From: Chloroflexota bacterium
Lineage (GTDB): Bacteria; Chloroflexota; Anaerolineae; Aggregatilineales; Phototrophicaceae
Direction of reading: 5' to 3'
Assembly: GCA_009840575.1 (NCBI GenBank)
Contig: VXNO01000170.1
Location: 1-37,316 of the forward strand
Length of the DNA: 37,316 bases
In this document: piece after piece, positions 16,775-27,274 of the stretch
How positions within the stretch are numbered: the first letter of the stretch is position 1
Layout: every line of letters starts with the position of its first letter
The notes under the pieces: model-generated
What the model saw: only the letters and a program-made list of their open reading frames with translations
The model's database searches: none
What the model was told of the DNA's origin: nothing
Program-made: the position numbers and the translations under genes

Positions 16775-18607
16775 TTAACCCTCCTGTTCGATGAGGTTCT
16801 GGTAAATCCAGCTTGGCGTCATCGGCAAGCCATCGCCCAGCGCCAAGGGACGGACATGCGAGATATTTTCGGGATGTTCCAAGCGGATGAGCTGTGTCAA
16901 CTGCCCATCAAAGTTATTTTCGATGACGAAGATGCTCTTGTGTGCATCGATGAAATCGCTGACGGAAGCCGCTAGCGGCAGCGCCAGCACGCGCAGGTAG
17001 TTGGTCGGGATGCCTTCGTTTTCCAGCCAGTCGCGCGCTTCACGGATGGCGTCGTCGTTGGTGCCGAAGCTGATAATGCCGATGTCGGCTTCGCGCCTAT
17101 CGTCGATGATTGGCTGGGGCAGCAGGGCGCGCGCTGTTTCCATCTTCAGGCGCAGGCGCCGCATATTCTCGATCCAGTCGTCGCTGCGCTCGCTGTAGGT
17201 CGCCATCTCATCGTGGCCCGTCCCGCGCGCGAAGTAGGCGGCGAAAGGATGCGCCGTGCCCGGCACAGTCCGATAGGGGATGCCATCGCCATCGACATCC
17301 ATGTAGCGTCCCCACTTGCCGTGCTCGTCGATGAAGCTGCGCAGAGTATGCTCATCCAGCCGCTTGCCGCGATCCATCGCTTGGTCGGGGTAGTCGAATG
17401 GCTCGCTGAGCCAGTTGTTCATGCCCAGGTCGAGGTCGCTAATAACAAAGACCGGGCTTTGCAGCGCCTCGGCGATATCAAAGGAGCGCCAGCCGAATTC
17501 AAAGGCCTCTTGCAGGTTGCCCGGCAGCAGGCAAATCTGCCGGCTGTCGCCATGCCCAAGGAAATGCGTGAAGAGCAGGTCGCCTTGGCTGGTGCGCGTG
17601 GGCAAGCCCGTGCTTGGACCCATGCGGGTGATATTCCAAAACACAGTCGGTATCTCGGCGAAATAAGCCAAGCCGGCGAACTCGGCCATCAGGCTGATGC
17701 CGGGACCGCTGGTGCTGGTCAAGGCGCGCGCGCCCGCCCAGCCCGCGCCGGTGATGATGCCCGCCGCCGCCAGCTCATCTTCGGCTTGCACGATAGCGAT
17801 GGTATTTTCGCCGGCGTCGTTTTGGCGCAGGTTGCGGAAGCCGATGATGCCATCGACAAAGCTGGTCGAGGGCGTGATGGGGTACCAAGCCACGACATTG
17901 ACGCCACCGAAAACTGCGCCCAGCGCGCCCGCGTCATTGCCCGTCATCATGATCTTGCCCTGTGTGCCATCCATGTGTTCAAACCGGAAGGGGTCGCTCT
18001 TGAGGATGTTCTCCGCTGTCCAGTCATAGGCCAGCTTGATGACGTCGTGGTTCATCCTGGCGGGTTTCTCGCGCCCCTTAAAATTGTCCAGCAGCACTTG
18101 ATAAATCAAGCCCAGCGGGATATCGAAGAGCTGGGCCACAGCGCCGACATAAGTCATATTCTCCACCAGCTTGCGGAATGCCGATGGCACAGTCGCTTGC
18201 CGCATCAGCTTGGTAACGGGGATGACATAATAGGAAATGTCATCGCGCTGGCGGATGATGCGGGCGATCTTATCGGTGGTGATGCAGACACCGCCCGGCG
18301 GCAGGTTCAGCACATCTTCGGGCGCGGTTTCGTTGTTGTAAGCGACCACGACCTCGGTGATTTCCTTGCGCGCCGTATAGCCGTCTTTGCTGGCGCGAAT
18401 CGTATACCAGGTCGGCAAACCCTTGATATTGGAAGGGAAGAGGTTCTTGCCGTTGACCGGGATGCCCATGCGAAAGAGCGACTTCACCAGCACATTGTTG
18501 GATGTCTGGCTGCCCGAGCCATTTTTTGTCGCCACCGAAAAAGCGAAGTCGTTGATTATCGGCGCGCGCTTGTCTAGCTTGCTTTGGATTTCTGCCTGGA
18601 TTGCCAT
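16775..18607 (-). CDS. korA: 2-oxoacid:ferredoxin oxidoreductase, fused gamma-alpha subunit
   Basis: N-terminal gamma-type domain (VATKNGSGSQTSNNVLVKSLFRMGIPV), then alpha domain (GNDAGALGAVFGGVNVVAWYPITPSTSF; TSTSGPGISLMAEFAGLAYFAEIPTV). Confidence 0.95.
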   Translation of the reverse strand: MAIQAEIQSKLDKRAPIINDFAFSVATKNGSGSQTSNNVLVKSLFRMGIPVNGKNLFPSNIKGLPTWYTIRASKDGYTARKEITEVVVAYNNETAPEDVLNLPPGGVCITTDKIARIIRQRDDISYYVIPVTKLMRQATVPSAFRKLVENMTYVGAVAQLFDIPLGLIYQVLLDNFKGREKPARMNHDVIKLAYDWTAENILKSDPFRFEHMDGTQGKIMMTGNDAGALGAVFGGVNVVAWYPITPSTSFVDGIIGFRNLRQNDAGENTIAIVQAEDELAAAGIITGAGWAGARALTSTSGPGISLMAEFAGLAYFAEIPTVFWNITRMGPSTGLPTRTSQGDLLFTHFLGHGDSRQICLLPGNLQEAFEFGWRSFDIAEALQSPVFVISDLDLGMNNWLSEPFDYPDQAMDRGKRLDEHTLRSFIDEHGKWGRYMDVDGDGIPYRTVPGTAHPFAAYFARGTGHDEMATYSERSDDWIENMRRLRLKMETARALLPQPIIDDRREADIGIISFGTNDDAIREARDWLENEGIPTNYLRVLALPLAASVSDFIDAHKSIFVIENNFDGQLTQLIRLEHPENISHVRPLALGDGLPMTPSWIYQNLIEQEG

Positions 18608-18652
18608 GAGGGTTACGCAGAAAGTTGCGTCTCACTCCTTTCGCAAAGGTGG

Positions 18653-19441
18653 TTACGAGTTGTTTCTTGACGTCGCCGGGACGCCACTTTCCTTTTGCCA
18701 CGCGGCTGGCTCGCGCTCGTGCCAAAGCAGCCGCGTATGTTCAATAAATGCCTGCCGCGCAAAGTCAAATTCACCGGCGCGGATGAGCTGCAAGATGCGC
18801 GCGTGATAATCCCAAACGCGCCGCAGATAGCCATAATCCATATAGCGATTGACACCCACTTCTTCGTACAAATCCCAATAGGCTTCCAATATGCCCAGCA
18901 CAAAGGCGTTGTCCAGATGCTTAAAAACGCCCAGATGAAAGCGGCGATGCTCGCGGTTGGGGATGTGAATAGGCGGTGAATCCAGCTTTTGGTTGGCGCT
19001 TTCGATGCAGGCTTGCATGTCCGCCAGGTCGCTGGCGCTGAGCAAAGCGCAGGCTTCGTTCCAATAGGCGGCTTCGACATGGTTGCGCAGCGAGGCGAAG
19101 GATTCAAAGCGCTCGCCACAAGCCAGCGCATACAGCGCGCTCAAGCGAACCGCCGGCGTGAAATTGTAGTTTTTTACACGGGTGCCCCGCTTGGAGCGCA
19201 CCTCCACCCAGCCCAGCGCCCGCGCCACTTCCAGTTGCTCGCGCACCTTGTTGGCGCTCATATCCAGGTGATTGTCATGGGTCAGTTCCTGGATAGACGG
19301 CAGCCGGTCGCCTGGCTGGTAGCCGCGTCGCACGATGTAATTCAGGAAATCCGAGCCAAGGTTGATATCGATCATTGATAGGATAAATTGGTTGAATGGA
19401 CTATGCTTATCAATTGTATCATTTGATTCTACGTGTATCAA
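18653..19441 (-). CDS. GntR-family transcriptional regulator, FadR/FCD type
   Basis: N-terminal winged-helix region IVRRGYQPGDRLPSIQELTHDNHLDMSANKVREQLEVARALGWVEVRSKRGTRV plus a C-terminal all-helical ligand domain. Immediately upstream of korAB, same strand. Confidence 0.87.
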   Translation of the reverse strand: MIHVESNDTIDKHSPFNQFILSMIDINLGSDFLNYIVRRGYQPGDRLPSIQELTHDNHLDMSANKVREQLEVARALGWVEVRSKRGTRVKNYNFTPAVRLSALYALACGERFESFASLRNHVEAAYWNEACALLSASDLADMQACIESANQKLDSPPIHIPNREHRRFHLGVFKHLDNAFVLGILEAYWDLYEEVGVNRYMDYGYLRRVWDYHARILQLIRAGEFDFARQAFIEHTRLLWHEREPAAWQKESGVPATSRNNS

Positions 19442-19457
19442 GCGTTAGTTCACTGCC

Positions 19458-19497
19458 CCGGGCAATCGCTCAAAAATATATTTGCCACAGAGGCAGG
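19458..19497. repeat. Dispersed repeat copy (GGGCAATCGCTCAAAAATATATTTGCCACAGAGGCA)
   Basis: Close match to 37245-37280 (GGGCAATCGCATCAAAAACTATTTGCCACAGGGACA). Confidence 0.65.
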
Positions 19498-19505
19498 GGG
19501 TTTGG

Positions 19506-19534
19506 TGTGGGGGCGAGGTCTTGACTCGCCTGCA
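19506..19534. repeat. Intergenic hairpin TGTGGGGGCGAGGTCTTGACTCGCCTGCA
   Basis: Inverted repeat with the same GGGGCGAG...CTCGCC arms as 27695 and 219. Confidence 0.6.
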
Positions 19535-19542
19535 AATCACCT

Positions 19543-20712
19543 TCAGCCCAAGCGCAACTTTCTCATGCGCTCCGCCGCGCGCTCCAGTGTTTCATCGCTC
19601 TTGCAAAAGGCAAAGCGCACGTGGTTCTCGGCGTGGTGGCGGTGGCGCGCGCTGAAAAAAGCCGAGGGCGGGATAGTCGCCACGCCGATTTCTTGGATCA
19701 GATGCTTGCAGAACTCGACATCGTCCCCATCAAACACAGCCGAGAAATCGCCCATGATGAAATAAGTGCCTTCGGGCTGCATGGCGCTCATGCCGGCGGC
19801 GTCCAGTACCTGCATAACCAGGTCGCGCTTGCGACTGTAGAGCGCCTGGTATTCTTCGTAATAGCCACTGCCCAACGTGAAGGCGTAGGCTGTCGCCACC
19901 TGCGTCGGATGATTGGTGGCGAAGGTTACGAACTGGTGCGAACGCCACACGCCGGTTATCAATTCTGGCGCGCCATATACCCAGCCGATCTTCCAGCCAG
20001 TCATGCCGAAGGTTTTGCCCGCGCTGCCGATGGTCACTGTGCGCTCAAACATGCCCGGCAGCGAGGCGATGGCGATGTGCTGATGCCCCTCGAAGTAGAG
20101 ATGCTCGTAGACTTCGTCGGAAATGACGATGACATCGTGCTGAATGCACAGGTCAGCCAGCAGCTGCAGCTCGGCGCGGGTATAGACTCGCCCGGACGGA
20201 TTATTGGGCGTATTGAGGATGAGCGCGCGGGTATTGTCATTGAAAGCGGCGCGCAGCTCTTGTTCGTCAAGTGTCCAGTTGGGCGGGTGCATCGGCACAT
20301 AGACCGGTACGCCGCCCGCCATCTGTATGCCCGGCACATAGCTGTCATAATAAGGCTCAATGACAATGACTTCATCGCCAGGGTCAACCAAGCCCATGAT
20401 CGAGCAGAAGACGCCTTGGGTGGCACCGGCAGTCACGATGACTCCGCTGGCGGGGTCGACTGTCAGCCCATAAAATACCTCGGCATGGCGGGCGACGCCT
20501 TCACGCAAGGCGGGCAAACCCGGGCTGGGCGCGTATTGATTGACCAAGTCGCTGCGCAGAGCCGCGACCGCCGCGTCAATGATGGCTTGCGGGCCATCGA
20601 AGTCGGGTCGTCCCTGCCCCAGGTTGACGGCATTGTACCGCGCAGCCAACTGGTTGATCTCTGTAAATATCGTCGTGCCAAAAGGCGCGACGCGCTGGGC
20701 AAAGGTCGGCAT
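19543..20712 (-). CDS. Class I/II PLP-dependent aminotransferase
   Basis: NLGQGRPDFDGPQ, NTPNNPSGRVY, ISDEVYEHLYF, PLP-lysine TIGSAGKTFGMTGWKIGW. Confidence 0.95.
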   Translation of the reverse strand: MPTFAQRVAPFGTTIFTEINQLAARYNAVNLGQGRPDFDGPQAIIDAAVAALRSDLVNQYAPSPGLPALREGVARHAEVFYGLTVDPASGVIVTAGATQGVFCSIMGLVDPGDEVIVIEPYYDSYVPGIQMAGGVPVYVPMHPPNWTLDEQELRAAFNDNTRALILNTPNNPSGRVYTRAELQLLADLCIQHDVIVISDEVYEHLYFEGHQHIAIASLPGMFERTVTIGSAGKTFGMTGWKIGWVYGAPELITGVWRSHQFVTFATNHPTQVATAYAFTLGSGYYEEYQALYSRKRDLVMQVLDAAGMSAMQPEGTYFIMGDFSAVFDGDDVEFCKHLIQEIGVATIPPSAFFSARHRHHAENHVRFAFCKSDETLERAAERMRKLRLG

Positions 20713-20749
20713 AGTTCCCGCCTCGTTATGCTTTGAAAACTATCGCAAC

Positions 20750-20760
20750 ACTATAGCACA
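20750..20760 (-). promoter_or_regulatory. Putative extended -10 promoter TGTGCTATAGT for the aminotransferase gene
   Basis: Located 37 nt upstream of the ATG at 20712. Shares the TGTGCTAnAnT motif. Confidence 0.55.
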
Positions 20761-20775
20761 AGCTCGCCCTGCGCC

Positions 20776-21672
20776 CTAGCCGCCCGTTGTTGCTCCATCC
20801 TGCAGCGCCGCAGCCGCCAATGCCTTGCCGCGCTGGAATTGGGGTATATCATCGCGCGCCTTGACGAAGCGGAAGTAGAACCGCCGCCCTGCCTGCAATT
20901 CGCGCAATGCCCGCCAGTGCCGCTGGTGTTTGACTGGCTTGCCATCACGTGTTCGCCAGCCGCGCGCCTGCCAGCCCGCCAGCCACAAGCTCATGCCTTT
21001 TGCCAGGTATTCCTGCGCCGTAAAAAGGGTCGCGTCAGCATCGGCGGGCAAGCTGCGCAGCGCCGCAATCGCGCTAATTAAGCTGCCTTCCAGCTCGCTG
21101 GTGTCCGCCAGGCAGCCATTCATTTCGCGCGTTTCGCCGTCCCAGACGATGACCGCGCCCCAGCCAGTCGAGCGGCTTTTGCGCTGGTAGCGGGTCGATA
21201 GGTAGATTGCGAAGGGTGTATCGGGCAATGGGGCGGCTTGCGTCTGGGGATTTTTCAGCGCTCGTTTGCTGCGTTCCGCCACCGCCAGCTTGTCGCACCG
21301 TTCATTGAGCGGGTCGCCAGCGTGCCCCTCGACATAGCGCCATTGGATATACTGCCGGGCGGTGAGTTCGTGGAATTCGCGCCAGAGGGCTTGGTTGGCT
21401 TTTGCTTTCTTCGCGCCGCGAGCGATGTCAATGACATAACGCGAATCGCTGACTACTGTGAGCTTGACGTGCCGCTCCAGCGCTTTGATGCCTTCGATGA
21501 CCGCGCGCAACTCCATTTGGTTGTTGGTCGTGTTGACTGCTCCGCCACTGATGACGGTCTCTTTCAACAGCGCGCCGTTGTCATCGCTGGCATGCAGGAT
21601 CGCCGCCCAGCCGCCCGGTCGGTTTGGCGCGTGGATATCGCATGCGCCATCGGTGTAGATGGTGATTTGCAT
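20776..21672 (-). CDS. rnhA: Ribonuclease HI with an additional C-terminal degenerate RNase H-like domain
   Basis: N-terminal domain has all four acidic sites: YTDGA, NNQMELRAVIEG, VVSDSRYVID, NERCDKLAV. A similar but active-site-depleted second repeat follows. Confidence 0.92.
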   Translation of the reverse strand: MQITIYTDGACDIHAPNRPGGWAAILHASDDNGALLKETVISGGAVNTTNNQMELRAVIEGIKALERHVKLTVVSDSRYVIDIARGAKKAKANQALWREFHELTARQYIQWRYVEGHAGDPLNERCDKLAVAERSKRALKNPQTQAAPLPDTPFAIYLSTRYQRKSRSTGWGAVIVWDGETREMNGCLADTSELEGSLISAIAALRSLPADADATLFTAQEYLAKGMSLWLAGWQARGWRTRDGKPVKHQRHWRALRELQAGRRFYFRFVKARDDIPQFQRGKALAAAALQDGATTGG

Positions 21673-21702
21673 AAAGCCGCCATGTTGCAGTACGCTGGGG
21701 GC

Positions 21703-21713
21703 AGTCTAGCACA
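21703..21713 (-). promoter_or_regulatory. Putative extended -10 promoter TGTGCTAGACT for rnhA
   Basis: 30 nt upstream of the rnhA ATG. Confidence 0.55.
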
Positions 21714-21736
21714 GGTGGGCGAGAGCGAAAACAGGC

Positions 21737-22171
21737 GTGGCGGAACCAGCCGACTTGCAAGCCATGCGCTACGAAGCGCTGCTGAAAATCATGCGCACGA
21801 TGGGCGGGGTAGCGCTCTCAGGCGCGGTGCCAACGCCGACCTTGGAGCTGGCCAAGCAACTCGGTATATCCATCACCGATGCCTGGATGTGCTTTGACAT
21901 CTACCGGACTTACTTCGGCAAAGACCTCAAAAAACAAGAGCTGGCGCACATGCTACAGACGACCGGCCTGATCTTCCTGGGCGGCGGCATCGCTGGCTAT
22001 GCCGGCATCCGCCTGGCGCAGGTTTTGCTGCGCGACCTGCTGGAAACCATCCCCATCGCCAATGCCATCATCACCGGCATCGCCTTTGGTAGCTCAACGC
22101 TGCTGCTTGGCTTGGCATGGCTGGCGCTGGTTGAGCAAAGTTATTTTGCAGGCGCGGGCGAAGCAAGCTAG
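21737..22171 (+). CDS. Small membrane protein of unknown function
   Basis: GTG-start ORF with Gly-rich hydrophobic segments (TTGLIFLGGGIAGYAGIRLAQVLL ... IANAIITGIAFGSSTLLLGLAWLALV), somewhat reminiscent of DUF697-type proteins. Divergent from rnhA. Confidence 0.65.
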   Translation: MAEPADLQAMRYEALLKIMRTMGGVALSGAVPTPTLELAKQLGISITDAWMCFDIYRTYFGKDLKKQELAHMLQTTGLIFLGGGIAGYAGIRLAQVLLRDLLETIPIANAIITGIAFGSSTLLLGLAWLALVEQSYFAGAGEAS

Positions 22172-23490
22172 CTGGTCTGCAGCGCCAGTTGCCGCAGGGT
22201 GAGGCTGCGGATCAAAGCCAGCAGCGCCAGCGCCAGCGCGCCACCGCCCAGGCTGACGAACAGGAAGCCGCCCAGCCCAAAGAGAAAGCCGCTGCTCAAT
22301 GTGCCAAGCCCGGCGCAGAATGCCACCAAAGTATCGTTGAAGCCGGCCACCCGCGTACGGTTGGCGCCGCTGAGGGCGTCCGCCAGCATCGACGAGCCAG
22401 CGACATAGCCGAAGTTCCAGCCCAAGCCCAGCAGAAACAAGCCCGCCAGCAAGTAGGGCATCTGCGTCGAGAGCGGCGCGATGATGGTTGAGGCGATCAA
22501 TATCAACGCGGCGATCACCATCATGCTGACGCGCCCATAGCGGTCGATGAGGTAGCCCGTCAGCGGCGACAAGCCAAACATGCCAAAGACATGCACGCCG
22601 ATGACCAGCGATACCTGCGCATTTTCGTGGTCAGCCAGGTGCATGTGCCAGGGCGTGATTGTCATCAAGGTGCTCATCACCGTCTGGCAGATGACCATCG
22701 ACAAAATCGCCAACTGCACATTGGGCAGGCGCAGCAAGTCGCGCAGCCGGTCGCCGCCGCCGGCTTTGGCGCTGGGGCTGGGCGCTTCGGAGTATTGTCG
22801 GGCGATTAGCGCTGGCTCCGGGCGCAGCAAGAGCCAGGTAATCAGCGTTGATATGAAGAGCAGAAACGAGGCGATGACCCAAGGTCCCGTCGTCAGCTCG
22901 CCCACGGTATTGGCATGCGGCATGACAATTTGCGCGAGAGGCGACTGGGCGAGCGCTGGTTCGAAAGGGATTTCCAAACCCAAAAATTGTGCCAGTCGGC
23001 TGCTCGGCGCGACCAAAGCGGGACCAAATACCGCGCCGATAGTGCCAGCGAAGACGACGCGGCCGATCATCTGCGCGCGGCGACCCACGGGGAAAATCTC
23101 GCCAACGACGAAGCGACTCATCTGCGAGCCACTGCGCGCGATGCCCATGCCCGCTGAGCTGATGAGCAGCAGCGCGAACCAGCCATTCAGCACCGCCACC
23201 AAGCCCAGCAGCGCGCCCAGCAGCCCAAAGCCATAAGCAGTTAGCAAGCCCATGCGCCGCCCAAAGCGCCCCATGATGAGGCCCATGCTGTAGGCGAAGA
23301 GCGAATGTGAAAAAGTTACGACAGTCGTGGGCATGCCCGCCGCCGCGTCCGAGCCGCCCAGGATGCCCGCCGCGATGGAATGCAACGTGAGTATCGCAAT
23401 CTGCGCCGCCGAGAACAAACTCTGCGAAAGAAATATCGTGATTAGCAGCCGCTGACTTACGCGCAGCGGATACGCGGGCGATTCGCTCAT
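22168..23490 (-). CDS. Major facilitator superfamily transporter
   Basis: About 12 hydrophobic segments. Loop motifs [13 protein letters not shown] and [17 protein letters not shown] overlap with the stop of acnA. Confidence 0.9.
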   Translation of the reverse strand: MSESPAYPLRVSQRLLITIFLSQSLFSAAQIAILTLHSIAAGILGGSDAAAGMPTTVVTFSHSLFAYSMGLIMGRFGRRMGLLTAYGFGLLGALLGLVAVLNGWFALLLISSAGMGIARSGSQMSRFVVGEIFPVGRRAQMIGRVVFAGTIGAVFGPALVAPSSRLAQFLGLEIPFEPALAQSPLAQIVMPHANTVGELTTGPWVIASFLLFISTLITWLLLRPEPALIARQYSEAPSPSAKAGGGDRLRDLLRLPNVQLAILSMVICQTVMSTLMTITPWHMHLADHENAQVSLVIGVHVFGMFGLSPLTGYLIDRYGRVSMMVIAALILIASTIIAPLSTQMPYLLAGLFLLGLGWNFGYVAGSSMLADALSGANRTRVAGFNDTLVAFCAGLGTLSSGFLFGLGGFLFVSLGGGALALALLALIRSLTLRQLALQTS

Positions 23491-26192
23491 TCCGCAAGGA
23501 AGTTCCGCAGCACCAGATGCAATATACCGCCGTGGCGGTAGTAGTCGACTTCGACCGGCGTATCCAGGCGCACAGCCACTTCAAACTGCTTTTTTGCGCC
23601 GCTTGCGTCGGTGGCGGTCACCTTTAGAGTTTGCATGGGTTTAACAACATCCGTTATGGGAATGTCAAATGTCTCGTGCCCGGTCAAGCCCAGTGACGTA
23701 TACGACTCGCCCGCGGCGAATGTCAGCGGCAGCACGCCCATCATGACCAGGTTGCTGCGGTGGATGCGCTCGATGCTTTCGGCGATGACCGCTCTGATGC
23801 CCAGCAGCAAGGTGCCTTTTGCCGCCCAATCTCGCGATGAACCCATGCCATAGTCCTTGCCCGCGAGTACGATCAAGGGCGTGCCATCTTCTTTATAGCG
23901 CAGCGCCGCTTCGTAGATGGACATCTCTTCGCCGGTCGGCAGGAAATACGACCGGCCGCCTTCGCTGCCCGGCACCAGCAGGTTGCGCAGGCGCACATTG
24001 GCGAAGGTGCCGCGCGTCATCACCCGGTCGTTGCCGCGGCGCGAACCGAAGCTGTTGAAGTATTGCGGGCTGACATCGCGATCCAGCAGGTATTGCCCGG
24101 CCGGCCCATTAATCGCAATCGCGCCAGCCGGCGAAATATGGTCGGTAGTAACTGAATCACCGCCTTTGACCATGACACGCGCGCCCTCGATGGCGGTGAT
24201 CGGCGCTGGCTCCCGCGGCAGGTCGACGAAGAAGGGCGGCTCCTGGATGTAGGTGCTGGCTTTGTCCCAGGCATAGACCGGCGCATCGGCGCTGGGGATA
24301 GCGTTCCATTGTTCGTTGCCATCATAGACATCGGCGTATTGCTCTGCGTACATACCGGCGTCGAGGCTGTTCTGGACTGTGGCGAGGATCTCCGCCTGCG
24401 AGGGCCAGATATCGCGCAGGTAGACCGCCTCGCCCTGGCCATCCTGCCCCAGCGGCTCCTTATTCAGGTCGATATCGACTGTGCCCGCCAGAGCATAAGC
24501 CACGACCAGCGGCGGTGAAGCCAGGAAGTTGGCGCGGACATCGGGGCCAATGCGCCCGCCGAAGTTGCGATTGCCGCTCAATACCGACGCGGCGACCAGG
24601 TCGGATTCGTGAATGGCGGCGCGCACCGCCTCCGGCAAAGGGCCACTGTTGCCGATGCAGGTTGTGCAGCCATAACCGACGGTGTGAAAGCCCAGCGCCT
24701 CCAAATGTGGTGTCAAGCCGGCTTTGTCTAGGTATTCGGTAACGACTTTGGAGCCGGGCGCCAGGCTGGTCTTGACATAGGGCTTGCGGCGCAACCCCTT
24801 CAGCGCGGCACTCTTCGCCAGCAAGCCCGCCGCCACCATCACCGATGGATTGCTGGTATTCGTGCAGGAAGTAATCGCTGCGATGACCACGCTGCCATGT
24901 GTCAGCTCGGCGCTATCGCCGTTGCTCTGATAGCTGCCGCTGGCGTTTAATTGCTCGGCGTCGAGCGCGAAGCCCTGCGGGCCGAGCGGCGCAGCCAGTG
25001 TTTTCTTAAATGTTGGTTTCAGGTCTCGCACCAGGATGCGGTCTTGCGGGCGTAGCGGGCCCGCCACGCTGGCTTCGACTGCGCCCAGGTCGAGCTCCAG
25101 GCTGTCGTTGTAGACGGGGTCGGGCAGGCTGTCGCTGCGGAAGAGTCCTTGCTCCTTGCAATAGACTTCCACCAGGCTGACCAGGTCTTCGTCGCGGGCG
25201 GTGCGCCGCAGGTAGCTCAAGGTCTCGTCATCGACCGGGAAGAAACCGACTGTCGCGCCATATTCGGGCGCCATATTGGCGATGGTCGCGCGGTCGGGCA
25301 GGCTCATGCTGCTCAAGCCAGGACCATAGAACTCAACGAACTTGCCCACTACGCCCTTTGCGCGCAGCATCTGGGTTACGACCAGCACCAGGTCGGTGGC
25401 AGTCGCGCCTTCGGGCAATTCCCCGACCAGCTTGAAGCCGATGACTTCAGGCATGAGCATATAAATCGGCTGTCCGAGCATGGCGGCTTCGGCTTCTATC
25501 CCGCCGACGCCCCAGCCCAGCACGCCCAGCCCGTTGATCATGGTGGTATGGCTGTCTGTGCCGACCAGCGAATCGGGCAGCGCCACCACGCCATCGCCCT
25601 GCGCGTCTGTATTGAGCTGCACAACATTCGCCAGGTATTCCAGGTTGACCTGATGCACGATGCCGGTCGCTGGCGGCACGACCTTCAAGTTTTCGAAGGC
25701 TTTTTGCCCCCAGTGCAAAAACTCATAACGTTCGCGGTTGCGTATAAATTCCATCTCGGCATTGCGCAGGATGGCATCGGCGCTGCCAAAGACATCCACC
25801 TGCACGGAATGGTCGATGACCAGGTCGACCGGCACCTGCGGGTTGATCTTCTGTGGGTCGCCGCCCATTCGCTGCATGGCGCTGCGTAGCGCCGCCAGGT
25901 CAACCAGCGAAGGCACGCCGGTGAAATCTTGCAGGATCACGCGGGCGGGGCTGAAAGGGATTTCCACCGCTTGATGATTTTGCGCGTCCCAGCCTGCCAA
26001 ATTCACGACATCTTCAGCATGGAAATGCCGACCATCCTGGTTGCGCAGCGCGTTCTCCAGCAAGACCTTGATGCTGAAGGGCAAGCGGTCGCTAGTGCCG
26101 ATGCCGGCTTGACTCAGCCTGTCCAGCCGGTAGATTGCCGCGCTGTTGCCGGCGAAATGTATCGTGCTGCGAGCGCCGAATTCATCGTTCAT
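23487..26192 (-). CDS. acnA: Aconitate hydratase
   Basis: [76 protein letters not shown]. Confidence 0.97.
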   Translation of the reverse strand: MNDEFGARSTIHFAGNSAAIYRLDRLSQAGIGTSDRLPFSIKVLLENALRNQDGRHFHAEDVVNLAGWDAQNHQAVEIPFSPARVILQDFTGVPSLVDLAALRSAMQRMGGDPQKINPQVPVDLVIDHSVQVDVFGSADAILRNAEMEFIRNRERYEFLHWGQKAFENLKVVPPATGIVHQVNLEYLANVVQLNTDAQGDGVVALPDSLVGTDSHTTMINGLGVLGWGVGGIEAEAAMLGQPIYMLMPEVIGFKLVGELPEGATATDLVLVVTQMLRAKGVVGKFVEFYGPGLSSMSLPDRATIANMAPEYGATVGFFPVDDETLSYLRRTARDEDLVSLVEVYCKEQGLFRSDSLPDPVYNDSLELDLGAVEASVAGPLRPQDRILVRDLKPTFKKTLAAPLGPQGFALDAEQLNASGSYQSNGDSAELTHGSVVIAAITSCTNTSNPSVMVAAGLLAKSAALKGLRRKPYVKTSLAPGSKVVTEYLDKAGLTPHLEALGFHTVGYGCTTCIGNSGPLPEAVRAAIHESDLVAASVLSGNRNFGGRIGPDVRANFLASPPLVVAYALAGTVDIDLNKEPLGQDGQGEAVYLRDIWPSQAEILATVQNSLDAGMYAEQYADVYDGNEQWNAIPSADAPVYAWDKASTYIQEPPFFVDLPREPAPITAIEGARVMVKGGDSVTTDHISPAGAIAINGPAGQYLLDRDVSPQYFNSFGSRRGNDRVMTRGTFANVRLRNLLVPGSEGGRSYFLPTGEEMSIYEAALRYKEDGTPLIVLAGKDYGMGSSRDWAAKGTLLLGIRAVIAESIERIHRSNLVMMGVLPLTFAAGESYTSLGLTGHETFDIPITDVVKPMQTLKVTATDASGAKKQFEVAVRLDTPVEVDYYRHGGILHLVLRNFLAE

Positions 26193-26365
26193 GTTGAAGA
26201 GCCTCTGCCGCTGCTGTACTTTAATCTGAATGCAGTCAGTGTAGCAGGCTTCTGCGCGCTTGTCAGCCGGCTAGTTCACGCCGCGCCGCAATTTACAAAG
26301 CGCCTCCGCTGGGCTAGACTGAAGCTCAGCAGCGTCCACAAAATCTGCAAGAGGTGCAGCCGCCT

Positions 26366-27274
26366 ATGGCAAAGAAGACATCCAGCCGCACGCGCGCCGC
26401 CCGTCAACGCCGTCAACGCCAGCGCCGCCAAAGCCGCAGCGCCCTGCTCATCGCCGCTATTATCATAGTGGCAGTGGTCGCCTTCGCCGTTTTTGTGGTG
26501 GCAAACCAGCCCGTGGATGCGCACATCCCCGACGATTTGTCGGCGGCTTATGACGGCATCCCTCGTTCCTATTCGCGCGATGGCTACCCGCAGTTGGGCG
26601 ATACCGAAGCGCCGGTTACCGTGGAAGAATATGCCAGTTTCGCTTGTCCCGGCTGCCAGCAATTCCACGAAGACAGCCTGGAATCGCTGTTGGAACGGGT
26701 GCGGGCGGGGCAGGCGCTCTTCACTTATGTGCCGATGCAAACCGGCAACGTGCCGAATGCGCAGGGCGCGGCGCGGGCGGCATTGTGCGCCGGGCAACAA
26801 GGCATGTTCTGGGAGATGCACGACCTGCTTTTTGACTGGCAGACGCGCTATGGCAACACGGCTTTTTCACAGAGTCGCTTGCTGGCTGGCGTGGAGGGCT
26901 TGGGTATGCGCGAGAGCCTCTTCACAGGCTGCTTCAACTCCAGCGCGATAACAGTGACCCTGAACGCGGCGCTAAACGAAGATGTATCCACAACGCCGAC
27001 CCTGCGCGTCAACGGCGTAACGTTAGAAGCCGAGCAGGGACTTCCCCCCACCGCGACCATCCTGCAAGCGATTGATGATGCCACACCCGACGACTGGGGC
27101 TTGCCGTCAGCCCCGCCCGCAATAGAACCCGCCGAAGCGCCGACCACAATCCCGACGGAAGCGCCAGCCGAGCCGACCGCCGCAGAAGCAGAGCAAGCTG
27201 ACGAAGCATCTAGCGAGCCGCCCGCCGCAGAAACGGGAGTAGCCGAAGAGGCAACACCAGCGCCTGAAGGCTAA
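26366..27274 (+). CDS. Membrane-anchored DsbA-like thiol-disulfide oxidoreductase with Ala/Pro/Glu-rich tail
   Basis: N-terminal TM segment, thioredoxin-like [20 protein letters not shown] (CPGC active site), cis-Pro region [10 protein letters not shown], low-complexity C-terminus. SD GAGGTG before the ATG at 26366. Confidence 0.9.
   Translation: MAKKTSSRTRAARQRRQRQRRQSRSALLIAAIIIVAVVAFAVFVVANQPVDAHIPDDLSAAYDGIPRSYSRDGYPQLGDTEAPVTVEEYASFACPGCQQFHEDSLESLLERVRAGQALFTYVPMQTGNVPNAQGAARAALCAGQQGMFWEMHDLLFDWQTRYGNTAFSQSRLLAGVEGLGMRESLFTGCFNSSAITVTLNAALNEDVSTTPTLRVNGVTLEAEQGLPPTATILQAIDDATPDDWGLPSAPPAIEPAEAPTTIPTEAPAEPTAAEAEQADEASSEPPAAETGVAEEATPAPEG

Noticed and set aside
17213-18577. 454-aa plus-strand ORF opposite korA
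   Set aside because: Antisense to a clearly conserved gene; composition (Arg/Ala/Gln/His-rich) is typical of GC-driven shadow ORFs.
19621-20736. 371-aa plus-strand ORF opposite the aminotransferase
   Set aside because: Antisense shadow ORF; the minus-strand protein has full aminotransferase motifs.
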